A DNA stretch of 64,000 bases from Heliocidaris tuberculata (lineage: Eukaryota; Echinodermata; Echinoidea; Camarodonta; Echinometridae), in contig CM046835.1 in the NCBI GenBank assembly GCA_025618425.1, positions 15,943,672-16,007,671 on the forward strand, given 5' to 3'. Below the pieces are notes generated by a model. It worked only from the letters and a program-made list of their open reading frames with translations, had not been told where the DNA came from and searched no databases. Both the position numbers and the translations under genes were made by a program. Positions 1 through 10,244 of this stretch are shown here, in pieces; position 1 is the stretch's first letter, and each line of letters begins with the position of its first letter.

Positions 1-1049
1 ATACACCCCAAAATGTAAATAAAAGAACGATTAACACTGATGAAAGTTGTGTCCAGCTTTTTATTTTATTAACTTGTGTTACTAGAATTTGATGTTTTCA
101 TTTAGAGCTGAATACACTTGGCTCATGTCATGAGCACTGCATAAAGAGTGAAAGCAGAAAACTTATATGTAGATCAGCAATTAACCTATAGCAGTTCAGC
201 GTTTTTTTAAAGTCTAAATTAATTAGCCTTTCCTCCTCAAAATTTCCACCAATTACTCATATTTTCTACTCCTACATAGTTTGAAGAAAATAATAAACTA
301 CATGTACACTGTATACATGTACTACATGAACCAATGTGAATGAAAATTGCAAAATTTAATGGAAAATTTTCCAATTTGTACACAAAAATGGTGATTAAAT
401 ATATTTTACACTGCTTTGCCAACTTACTGAGTTTTAATGATTAGTACATGTAGCAATTAAATCTCTCTTATTAGTGAACGGCACAACGTACTGCATTAGA
501 AATAGACCCCCCAAATTCAGTGATTTTTGCTTTTTCTCCTCATGTATAATAAGTACAGTTCATGTAATTCCTCGCATTCTGGATCAAAAGATAATGCAAA
601 AACGTCACTACAAAGAGACACTGCACTATGAAGGTGCATCAGTATAATTATGGTTAAATATGTGGAAATGGCTATTCTGCCAATCCAAAAGAATGAGAAT
701 GCTTTAGTGTTCCTAAAATTCGACTTTGCATATATGGGTTAATACAAATTCAAATACTGTACAGAGAAAATCTTCAATTTTTGAAATGCTAGTACATGTA
801 TCTACTGTGATATTTTAATATAATGAGTTACAAAACCACTAAAATAAGGATTCATAGCTCGTCAGGGCAGAAGTTAAAAATTTAAAATACATGTACAGTA
901 ATTAAATTGTACCTACCACCAGTACTCAGAACTGTAAACAGAGTGTACTAGTCGATTTGACAGTCCAATGTAGCCAATGGCGAATCTAGTGTGAATCTTA
1001 GTACCCAAACCTGACCTTATATTGCAAAAATAACACTAGAAATGGATTT
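1..1049. other. AT-rich intergenic or intronic DNA, no gene seen
   Basis: No open frame in this stretch looks like protein. TACATGTA-like palindromic words (ACATGTACA, GTACATGTA) recur through it, as they do across the window. I see no clear transposon end, tRNA or exon signal. Confidence 0.6.
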
Positions 1050-1084
1050 TACGCCCATCAAAACCCCGGAGATATCATACATCA

Positions 1085-1390
1085 GTATCGGACATGTCGT
1101 TCAAACGTTAGATTTTGGTATGGCTACTGGCGGCCATTTTGGATTTATGCAAAGTATGCTAATTGCCCAAAGTTATTTGCTACAAAGCTGATATTGTTCG
1201 GAGTCTCCATGGAGTCAATGCACACAAAAAACATTTATCAGTAATGGACATTTCGTTCAAAAGTTGGGTGTTAAAATGGCTGCCGGTGGCTTTATGCAAA
1301 TTATACAACTTTCCAAAGTTGCTCTTTCGGCAACAAAGCTGAAATTGTATGGAGACCACATGGGATCACAAATCCACAAAAAACTGTAAC
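1085..1390. repeat. Diverged tandem duplication, about 156-bp unit
   Basis: Two imperfect direct copies lie side by side. The first carries GACATGTCGTTCAAACGTT at 1091 and the second GACATTTCGTTCAAAAGTT at 1247. Both continue with a TGGC-rich patch, a TATGCAAA word, a CCAAAGTT word and ACAAAGCTGA(A/T)ATTGT in the same order. The copies are clearly diverged, so the duplication is old. No coding potential is seen. Confidence 0.65.
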
Positions 1391-1460
1391 GGAAAGAACT
1401 TTTCTGGGTTCATAAAATGTCAAGTCGACTATACATGTACCACCAAAATTGATTGTAGAT

Positions 1461-1603
1461 CAGTGGCGGATCTACATAGGGGGAAAACCGGCCCGTGCCC
1501 CCTCTTTTGAAACCAAACTGGCAAAGAAAAAAAATTACCCCTTAAATTGTGTACTTTTCCAGCTCTGTGCCCCCTCTTTTACAATATCCTGGATCCGCCC
1601 CTG
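1461..1603. mobile_element. hAT-like MITE, 143 bp, with perfect 8-bp TSD
   Basis: The left end is CAGTGGCGGATCTACA and the right end, read on the other strand, is CAGGGGCGGATCCAGG, so the terminal inverted repeats match at most positions. The 8 bases before the element (1453-1460) and after it (1604-1611) are both TTGTAGAT. CAGNGG ends with an 8-bp duplication are the signature of the hAT superfamily. The interior has two GTGCCCCCTCTTTT words and no ORF, so it is non-autonomous. Confidence 0.85.
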
Positions 1604-1749
1604 TTGTAGATTATATGTATAATACCACTACCTGTCAGAATTTGTTCATATTTAATTTGTTTATGACGACCCAAATATTTGCACAATTCTTTTCTAACAT
1701 AGCGACAACCAATATATGTATAATGTTATTTGTATACTAGAGGTGTTAT

Positions 1750-2772
1750 CATTCTTTCTTTCTAACAGAAAGCAATATGTCTCTTTAAACGATTGTTCAT
1801 CAGATTTATGTAATATTCTCTGTGGTGTTCCACAGGGAAGCCTCCTGGGTCCACTTTTATTTATTTCATATATAAATGATTTCTGCAGATCATCCCATAT
1901 TTTATCGTTTATACTTTTTGCTGACGACACGAATCTGTTCTTTTCCCACAACAATCCATACACTCTTGCGCAAACGGTTAATTCTGAACTATCTAAGATT
2001 CTACAATGGATTAGAGCAAACAAACTTTCACTTAATCTCCAAAAAACTGAATATATGTTGTTCAGTAACACTATAGACTCACTGCCAATAAATATTGAAT
2101 TCGATGACTTCCCGTTGGAGAGTGTTTCTCACACTAAATTTTTTTTCGACATTAAACTCTCCTGGAAGTATCATATTGACAACATCTGTAAAACCAGGGA
2201 AATGTAAGTAACATTTCCCTGGTAAAACTATTTCTCGAAATATTGGTGTCATGAATAGATTAAAAACACATCTCCATTCATCTTCCTTACTTATGCTTTA
2301 TTCCTCTCTGGTCTTACCATATCTACATTATGGACTCCTGGTGTGAGGCAATACACACCAAACTTTGTTAAACAGAATATTATTATTACAAAAGAAAGCT
2401 CTTCGTATCATTTGCCTTTCTCATTTTCACTCCCATACGGATCCTCTTTTCTTTGAAAATAAAATATTGAAAATTAAAGATCTTTATCTTCTCCAGTTAG
2501 GTCAGTTTATGTATTCTTATAATAACGACATGCTTCCTTCCATTTTTGATGATATGTTCACCCAAAATAAATCCTCTCATAAGTACCCAACCCGGCGCTG
2601 TAATGACTTTCATCTACCTCTGTTGAGAACCCTTCTAGCTCAAAACACGTTTATTTATACAGCCCCCAAATTTTGGAACTCTCTTCATAATGACATTCAA
2701 CTTGCCCCCTCACTTTATTCATTTAAAAGGAAATTGAAATTGTTTCTTATACTTTCTTACAATACAAATTAA
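1750..2772 (+). pseudogene. Broken LINE (CR1/L2-type) reverse transcriptase, 5'-truncated
   Basis: This is the C-terminal part of a non-LTR retrotransposon ORF2. The RT motifs GVPQGSLLGPLLF (from about 1828) and FADDTN (from about 1917) are visible, followed by the thumb region and then a typical C-terminal segment with LLLQKKALRII and APKFWNSL ending near 2770. The 5' half (endonuclease and first RT motifs) is missing, which is usual 5' truncation. The frame is broken by a 34-bp palindromic insertion near 2195-2228 and by an in-frame TGA at 2344-2346 where related copies have Trp (LLVWGN). Clade placement within the CR1/L2 group is inference from motif style. It cannot be active. Confidence 0.88.
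2188..2228. repeat. 27-bp palindromic micro-insertion with GTAAAAC direct repeats
   Basis: Inside the LINE frame, an 11-bp inverted repeat (CAGGGAAATGT / ACATTTCCCTG with AAGTA between) is bracketed by GTAAAAC on both sides. Without the palindrome plus one GTAAAAC, the reading frame of the LINE continues across the site. That points to a short insertion with a 7-bp duplication rather than random decay. Confidence 0.7.
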
Positions 2773-3285
2773 TATCAGTGCATAGTTTAATCATGCCTCG
2801 CCTTTTTTTAAAAATGCATTTATCCTTCCCGTCATGTCTTTACGCTCTATATGCAACTTATAGTCAAGGATTGTAATTCCGAACAGATTGTATTACCGAA
2901 CGTGTACAGTTAAGCGCCTAAAATGGGTTTTCATACGCGTGGGATTACGCGTATGAAAACCACACTATTGAAACGAAGGTTGTGTCTTTTTCCCATAGGT
3001 TTCACACGTTCGGAAATACATCTTTTTTCAAGGGACCAAAACGCTGCGTCGTTGGGAAGGGGTTCACTCGGAAGGGAATATCGTATTAAATCTACGTTGT
3101 CTTTTTAAAATTCCATCAACTTCTTTTTCTGTAGGACTTTGAGCATTCATTATGTAAGTTTTGACAGATATTCATATGATATTTAATTTGCTATCGTTGA
3201 TTTTCTGAAAAGGGTTCGGACACTGGATCAACCACCATACTACAATTATGGTCACTACCCCTGTAGTACGCACATCGTGTGCTCT

Positions 3286-3316
<31 letters not shown>

Positions 3317-3830
3317 CTCCTCCTCTCCACCTCTTCTCTCTTTTTCTTTACTCTTCACATATGCAGCAACATTTACTATCCTTGTATTTTTCTCTTCCCT
3401 TGCTTTAATTTATGTTGTCTTATTCTTTTTATTATGTTCACCATACTATATACGTGTCGTAACAAGTTCTCAAATTATGGATTTATAATTGTATTATTAT
3501 TCTGCCACTTTTTGGTAAGCTATGTATATCTATATTTTTTTCTGGTCAATATATTTACATGTTTTTAAAAAAAATACGTTTTTGTCATTATTTCGAGGGA
3601 TCCACATACTCCAAACTTGGCTTTTCAGTGGATCCCTCCATTTCCACATGTTTAACTTTAAAAAAAAAACAAACAACAAAAACACTGGATGTCTATGTAT
3701 ACTTTCTATTTTATAACTTTAAACCATGTAAAATGTATTTTGTTATTGAATATTGAATTGTATATTTGATTTCTTGTTAAAATCACTGTTCTGTTGGAAA
3801 TGAAAATAAAACTGAAACTGAAACTGAAAC
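2773..3830 (+). mobile_element. 3' UTR and (TGAAAC)n tail of the LINE at 1750
   Basis: This non-coding stretch follows the ORF2 remnant. It holds a (CT)n tract at 3283-3325, a strong hairpin at 3595-3638 (GAGGGATCCAC / GTGGATCCCTC, 11 bp), and then GTTGGAAATGAAAATAAAAC leading into CTGAAA repeats that end at 3830. Short 3' terminal repeats of this kind are typical of CR1/L2-group LINEs. The same hairpin and GGAAATGAAATAAA context recurs at two other LINE tails in the window (37451 and 51281). Confidence 0.8.
2896..3013. repeat. Nested perfect inverted repeats inside the LINE UTR
   Basis: An exact 15-bp stem, GGTTTTCATACGCGT at 2926-2940 and its complement at 2947-2961, encloses the 6-base loop GGGATT. 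It is flanked at a distance by CCGAACGTGT (2896-2905) and ACACGTTCGG (3004-3013). Such concentric symmetry suggests a small foldback insertion of its own. Confidence 0.65.
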
Positions 3831-4189
3831 TATGCCCTACTTTAAAAAATAAACTATGCAAATTTGCTTCAGTTCCAGGGTCGAAATTGGAGAGAGTATT
3901 TTTTTTTTAATGATTTACATATCAATTTTTATGACTTAAATATCTGAATACCAATCTGATTTACATATCAATATCAATCAAAGAGATGTCATCTACCCCC
4001 CTCCCCCAGCCATCCTTTCAAGAATGCATCATTCACGGGGGATATGAGTGACTTGAGCTGAGTGAATGTATCTCTCTCTCTACGGTATACTGGTCTATCA
4101 GAATGATTCTTTTAAAATTAACACTGCCCCCTCCGTTGTACTTTCGCACAAAAAGCTCACAAACTTGCGCTCATGATCTTTATTTTTAT

Positions 4190-4214
4190 TACTCCCCCCC
4201 CCCCCCCCCCCTCT

Positions 4215-4312
<98 letters not shown>

Positions 4313-4315
4313 AAA
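4190..4315. repeat. Poly-C followed by (CT)n microsatellite
   Basis: A run of about 16 C leads into roughly 100 bases of almost pure CT dinucleotide repeat. The frames read through it as Ser/Leu repeats are artefacts. Confidence 0.95.
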
Positions 4316-4560
4316 CGCAACTCTATACAAGAGGTCGAAGAACTATGACTGCTGTATGGGTTGTGACATGAACATGTATGTAATTATCCATGTATTGTGA
4401 TTTTCGAAGGGTTATGCTCTGCCAGTACATGCATAGGTGTATCCAAAAGTTATACATGTATTTGTAGTTGATCGTATCCCCTTTTTCATGTAACAAGCAG
4501 TAAAATAAAAGCCGTAAAGAAGACACAATATTATTTGCCCTGTATCGTATATTTGGGCAG

Positions 4561-5115
4561 AATGGAAGAATAAAAAAGAGAATGAGATAGAGGGAAGGAT
4601 GAACAAGGAGAGAAGAAAGATATGACTGGATATTAATAATTATTTAAAAAGGGAGATAAAGGGAAAGCGAATAGAGATAGAGAAGAGGGAGGGGAAAGGA
4701 GAGAGACTTATGAAGGAAAGGAGAGAGAGAGACAGACCTATGAAGAGAAGAAAAGAGAGAGGGGAAGGAGAGAGACAGAGAGAGAGAGAGACCTATGAAG
4801 GGAAGAAAAGAGAGAGGGAAAGGGAGAGAGGGCCATAAAGGTAAGGAAAGAGAGGGAAAGGGAGAGAGAGAGAGACCTGTGAAGGGAAGAAAAGAGAGGG
4901 AAAGGGAGAGAGAGAGGGGCCTATGAAGGGAAAAAAGAGAGGGGGAAAGGGAAGAAAAGAGAGAGGGAAAGGGAGAGAGAGACCTATGAAGGGAAGAAAA
5001 GAGAGAGGGAAAGGGGGAGGGCCATAAAGGGAAGAAAAGAGAGAGGGAAGGGGAGAGAGAGACCGATGAAGGGAAGAAAAGAGAGAAGGAAAAGGAGAGA
5101 GGGCCATAAAGGGAA

Positions 5116-5150
<35 letters not shown>

Positions 5151-5160
5151 CAGAGAGAGA
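4561..5160. repeat. Purine-rich minisatellite (GACCTATGAAGGGAAG units)
   Basis: About 600 bases of nearly pure A+G on the + strand. Higher-order units of about 40-90 bp each carry a landmark such as GACCTATGAAGGGAAGAAAA or GGCCATAAAGGGAAGG, then GAGAGGGAAAGGGAGAGAGA. Landmarks occur near 4789, 4829, 4875, 4918, 4981, 5021, 5061 and 5101. Strand asymmetry this strong can form triplex (H-DNA). Confidence 0.9.
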
Positions 5161-5289
5161 ATGGTGAGATGCATTCCGGCTACTGAAAATTGAAATATAA
5201 TACTTTGTATCAGGTGAATATAATAAATTTGACTGCATCACGAAAATAGTCTATTCCCTCAGAACACCATCATCTTCGTCCTGTCTTGC

Positions 5290-5395
5290 GCTCATCTGGT
5301 CTCACAGGAATTAATTCCTGTCAGGTACCTCACCTGGTTTGAGTGTGGCAAATGTAGATTAATGTCTTGCTAACGGATTTGGTGCTGTGGCTGTG
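5290..5395 (-). mobile_element. Fragment of tRNA-derived SINE (same family as 63424)
   Basis: AGGAATTAATTCCTGTCAGG, then a tract ending in GGCAAATGTAGATTAATG and TCTTGC, matches the body of the better preserved SINE near 63565-63645 word for word with scattered changes. Neither the tRNA head nor the tail survives here. Confidence 0.65.
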
Positions 5396-5764
5396 TACAT
5401 TGAAATGCCTAGTTACATAAACCGTTCACATAAACCCAATCATTTACTATTATGCAGCACAATAAGAACAACAAGGTATAGAAATTGATGAACAGATCTT
5501 TCTGAGGAAAAAAATGAGACCTGGATGCAGGATGTGCGAACATTGAAAGGCCTTTTACATAACATTACATAACCCGAAATAATCAATCATTACAGTTGTA
5601 TGCAACACAATAAGCATAATAAGCAGCGCGGAGGCGGTTCCGGTGTAGGCTTTCGGGGGTTCACCTTGCCCCCCACCCAGCAAAATGGTTGATTTGTTTC
5701 ATTTAGATAATAGAGTAAATATATTTTTGCCATTATGTGTCACAAAAAAACACCAGTAAATGGG

Positions 5765-5900
5765 AATAAAATACCCCCCCCCCCAAAAAAAAAAAAAAAA
5801 AAGAAAAAGAAAAGAAAAGAAAAAGAAAAAGAAAAAGAAAAAGAAAGAAAGAAAGAAAAAGAAAAGAAAAAGAAAAAGAAAAAAAAAAGAAAAAGAAATT
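5765..5900. repeat. C-run plus A/GA-rich simple repeat
   Basis: A C(11) run is followed by about 120 bases of poly-A and AAAAG repeats. The lysine-rich frame across it is not a gene. Confidence 0.95.
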
Positions 5901-5973
5901 TTTTGGTAAAAGTTACCGAAAACAGAAACAGTAAGGACTTACTAGTATAGGGCCACTGGCTGGCTAGCGTAGG

Positions 5974-6817
5974 TAGGGGGAAATGGGGTAATTGTGGCCC
6001 CGGGGTACTATTGTGGCCCATTTGTCTTTGAGAGTTTGTAATTCTTTGTAGCATCACTCCATGACAAATATGTTTGGCACATGTCTAGCTGAACACTATT
6101 CCTCCTATCGAATCAGAAAAATAAGCCCTTTAGCTCAAAGTTTGTGAACAGGGGGCTCAAAACGTACGACAATCCAAATTTCATAAGTGGCAAGTCTACT
6201 TTACATTAATTGAAATTATTAAGATGATTTTTTTTGTTGAAATAGGAAGAGTATGAACTGAGGAACACAAAAGAAAAACTTCCACCTTAATATTTTCAAT
6301 AGCAGGGCTGTACAGAGGGATCAAAGTGAAAATGTTGCTCGGGGTAATTAAGGCCCCGTGTGCAATAACAGTGCAAAGTGGATGGGTACCCACTTTTTAT
6401 GACACTGTAGATGCACGATATTATGTGTGATGATATAATTATTGCTTTTTTCAACCATTTGGCAGAACCAATTATTGATTCAATGTTGTTAGTTGATTAA
6501 AAGTGTATCAGCAATGACTGACACTAGTAATTATGGATTTCCATAAGAGATATTCCCAAAATCTATATTTTCAATTGGTCATGACCAATAGGGGCCACAA
6601 TTACCCCGACCCACGCCAATTTGACCTGCTTGACATTATGCTTATTAGCATCTTAATGAATGTAGTTATGAAAAAAAAAATGTTTTTGAATGGATAGCTG
6701 AATAGTTCCTCTACACTGTGGTGTAAAATATTCAACCATATCACTTATATATTTAACATGTTTAATGCAGCAATCGAAACAGTGAAAAGGGGGCCACAAT
6801 GATCCCAGTCTCCCCTA
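5974..6817. mobile_element. Foldback MITE with GGGGTAATTGTGGCCCC motif, about 844 bp
   Basis: The left end is TAGGGGGAAATGGGGTAATT followed by GTGGCCCC. The right end, on the other strand, is TAGGGGAGACTGGGATCATT followed by GTGGCCCC. These are clear terminal inverted repeats with a terminal TA that may be the target duplication. The motif recurs inside in both orientations (GGGGTACTATTGTGGCCC near 6002, GGGGTAATTAAGGCCCC near 6339, GGGGCCACAATTACCCC near 6591). No transposase is seen. Confidence 0.75.
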
Positions 6818-9160
6818 TATTTTGTACTTTCCCGACTCTGAATTACCAGTGTAGGGTAAGGTCACACAGTCTCCCACAAAAAAGTTGTAATTTGTTAGCA
6901 TTAAATCAAGCCGTTTCAACTTTGAAAATTCAAAAACTTCCTACCGTGAAAGGGTGAAACCCCCACGTGTCCTCCATCCCCTCGCTACCTGGCATCCTGT
7001 GGGGCGATGATCCCATAAGGACCCGAACACGATCCAACTATTCGACAATCTTATTCTGAATATGATATTCTTTTATATTTATTGTATATGTATTTTCTGT
7101 AAAAAGTTTCTGTTGTTGCCCTGCTTTTATTACCCAGTTCGCCTCAAACCCCCCCCCCCAAGAGCCCCCGCCCTGCCACCCCAACTAAAAATGTCTTCTA
7201 GAACTGCAATTAGGTATTGTACAACAAAAGTTTTTTTGGGAAAAAATGCGACTTGGTTATTTATTCAGGTCTTAATGTCTGACCCACGTAACCTGCTTGA
7301 CCTAAATCACTTTGCCCTTCAAATCTGTTTCGGATAGGTGAACTGTTCATGATCTCTTTTGAAGGAAAAAAAAAATCACACGGAATGCCTACCCTATTCT
7401 GTCAAGATAGGGCTTCTGTGAGCAAGAACATATTATCAAACATTTCAGAAATTTGCTTGTGGTTGAATTGTGCATTCGTTTTTTGTTTTTTTAAAGTAAA
7501 TATATTCAAATATTCATATATAGACTATAAGAAAGTTTCAAGTCCAATAATCTTTATTTCAATAGATTTGTTTCCTTCTTTTGTTATACATTCGTATTTT
7601 GAAAGTGCAAGACAAAAATTCCCTGAATACAATTACCTACAAATTCCATTATGGGGAGAAATATATCACTTAATATTTGTTTTCTAGGTTTTATAAAATT
7701 GAATAAAAATTGGACTGATTTTGAGTAAAGATGTCTAGAACATTTGGAGATATATGAGGTTTACATGTACATCGATCATGAGGGCAAGATAATCAGGGAA
7801 AAAAAGCACGAAGAAGAAATACCTCTCTTTACTATAACTGTTTGCACGTCGGATCATTAAAGATTCATCCTTAATCGGTCACTCAGAAATGAAACGTATA
7901 AAATCATTTCATTGTGTTATTTTTTCATTTGTCATTTTAAAGATAATTTATCACATACATCCGTGAATTTTAATTACCACGCACAAAAATCTCTCTCTTT
8001 TCCATTTTGTATTATCAAACTGCGAAAGGATAAGAAGAATCAAACAGAAATAGATAACCAAGTTGGATCGAACACACAAAAAAGGTACCAAATTAAACAA
8101 CTATTGAAACGTTTTGGGTTTGTTTTTTTTTTTATAGAAAATAACGGCAATTTACTTCACACCGCATCAAAGAAATTTGAAATTAAACACTCTCAAAACT
8201 AACACGAAGGTATCTCAGGAAAGTTAATATTTATCCATAAAGGCCTATCGCTTAATAATATCTATTTCGTTTGAAATTTTGCAGTATGTTTCCCTATATT
8301 TCAAAATAGTTTTGTTTTTCTTCTTCCGTGACCGTTAGTAAAATAAATCTTTAAGTAGTATCTTTAAAGATATCTTCTTATGCCAAGCCATTTTTAATTT
8401 TGAGAAACTTCTCTGAGACATTTTATCGAAGGAAACGTTTTTAATTTCATGTTGATGAATGATCGACCAAGGCCACAACTATCTCATCCCTCCCTCCACC
8501 CCTCCACTTCTCCCCCCCCCCCCCCTCCTCTCTCTCCAACCCTCTCTCTTGCTCTCTCCCTCCCTACCTCCCTTTTCCTTTTCTCTCCTTTCCACATTAT
8601 ATAATCATCCCCATTCCCACTTGTGAAAGAAAAGGACAAGAAAAAGGACATCAAACTCAAAAATTCCCCAGTCCCATTTTCCGTTAATTTGTGGATTACT
8701 ATGGCCTCCAGTCACAAAGAAATTTTCTCCTTCTACACATGCTCCGATTACGTAACTTCTTTCAAATACTTACCCTTTATAAAGATTCGTTTTTAAGGTG
8801 ATCCTGTAAATTTTCTGTTACCATGTTCAAAGGCTGTGTGATCTAGTTTTTACTTCAAAGTCTCCACTGAAGAAAAGTCACAATGCATTATGATGCAAAA
8901 TGGGGGTTTCACAAGTAGGTCACCGAAATCGCGACGAGCTGCTGGTTTTCAAACTACCAAAAGACTTTTACATTTCCTTAAAAAAATAATAATGCATCGA
9001 AAAATAAATATTATACCAAGGTAAGTTTTCTTTCTGTGGTTTGAAAAATATAAATATACATGGGCGTCCAGGCTCAATTTCGTATACGGGTCTGACGTCT
9101 CTGGCCCATCAACTGCATGTCCACTGTCTAGATTTCGCCACCGGTGGAAATGAACACACA
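6818..9160. other. Non-coding stretch, no gene supported
   Basis: AT-rich DNA with poly-C tracts near 7151 and 8514 and pyrimidine-rich patches (8514-8590). The longest frames (7349-7687, 7912-8202) are rich in Ile/Phe/Lys, lack any recognisable domain, and look like chance frames in AT-rich DNA. Confidence 0.55.
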
Positions 9161-9164
9161 ATTT

Positions 9165-9327
9165 TGACACACACACACACACCCACCCACCCACACACAT
9201 ACACACACGCACACACACACACACACCCACATATATATATATATATATATATCAAGGTCTAACAAAATTTGGTAGTACACGCAGACACACACATATATAT
9301 ATATTCTACCAAATTTGTTAGACCTAA
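9165..9327. repeat. (CA)n/(TA)n tract with 20-bp hairpin
   Basis: A CA-rich tract (9169-9230) and a TA tract are followed by an inverted repeat: AGGTCTAACAAAATTTGGTA at 9255 and its near-perfect complement at 9306-9325 (one extra A in one arm). The loop is itself CA/TA repeat. The arms resemble the TTGGTAA words of the element that follows. Confidence 0.75.
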
Positions 9328-9329
9328 AC

Positions 9330-9705
9330 AATTACAATTGACATTGGTATTTAATGTCCGACTGACCGACCTTACTTTCTTTTGGGTATTTTTTTTTTTT
9401 TTTTTTACCCTGCATCAGATTGGGTATTCACCGTCTGGTAAATCTTTTGACCAACCTTTACTTACAAAACAAACTTTACCCAACTTGATAAAAGAAGTAG
9501 ATACCAAATGGCAATTTTTTCCCCAACCTTAATTTATCAAGTAATGTTGGTAAATATGTGCCCAATTATTATTTGGTAAAAATAACTGCTACAAATTGGT
9601 CAACCTCTCTTTAGCTGAATTGGTTGAAAATAGCTTTAAAATTGGTAAATCTTTAAACAACTAGTGATAGCCCAACTTAATTTACCCAATATTTTAACAG
9701 TGAAT
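9330..9705. mobile_element. Decayed copy of the TTGGTAA/CCCAAC motif foldback
   Basis: Words such as TTGGTAAATATGTGCCCAAT, ATTGGTCAACC, AATTGGTAAATC and AATTTACCCAATATTTTAAC are scattered here. They match the motif set and right end of the clear element at 43112-44026 (ATTTACCCAACATTTTAAG). Its left end is not identifiable. Confidence 0.55.
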
Positions 9706-10244
9706 TATAGTGACATTCGCTGTTGGCACGTTGGGGAGCCATTTAGCATTTTTAATGCAAGTTTAGTCAGATTTTCTTTAATCCTTTTTCTTTCTGAAAA
9801 GGTGCAGCTCGGCCCATCCCTGGATGTGCATTATGCATTAAGACAAGATTTATCTAATCGCGGTATTGGAACAATTCCATTGAACATGATCCAAAAAGAA
9901 TTCGTTATGTGTGTTATAATCCTGGATGAGAATGATTTTTTTTTTCCAAGTCCGGAACCGACGTATTTTATAAGGCATTGTGATATGATGCGTATTTCCT
10001 ACCTGCAGTATGAAAGACAATGCGCTTTTGTTTTCTTAAGCCGTTTTTAAACTTCGAAGGCAGATAATCAACTCTTATTGAAAAAACAGTGATCCATGAC
10101 AAGCTCAAACTTGGGGTGAACTTCCCTGCATGCTCTTAATATTTAAAGTTATGCAAGAATATGCCTTTGCACTTGAATTTTACCTCGTTTCGGTGTAATA
10201 CATGATAATATTTGAAATGGACAAGATTTTATTCTACACCTTCC

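Noticed and set aside
4644..5241. Long Ser/Leu/Pro frames on the minus strand
   Set aside because: Produced by the purine-rich minisatellite; no stop codons occur in such sequence by composition.
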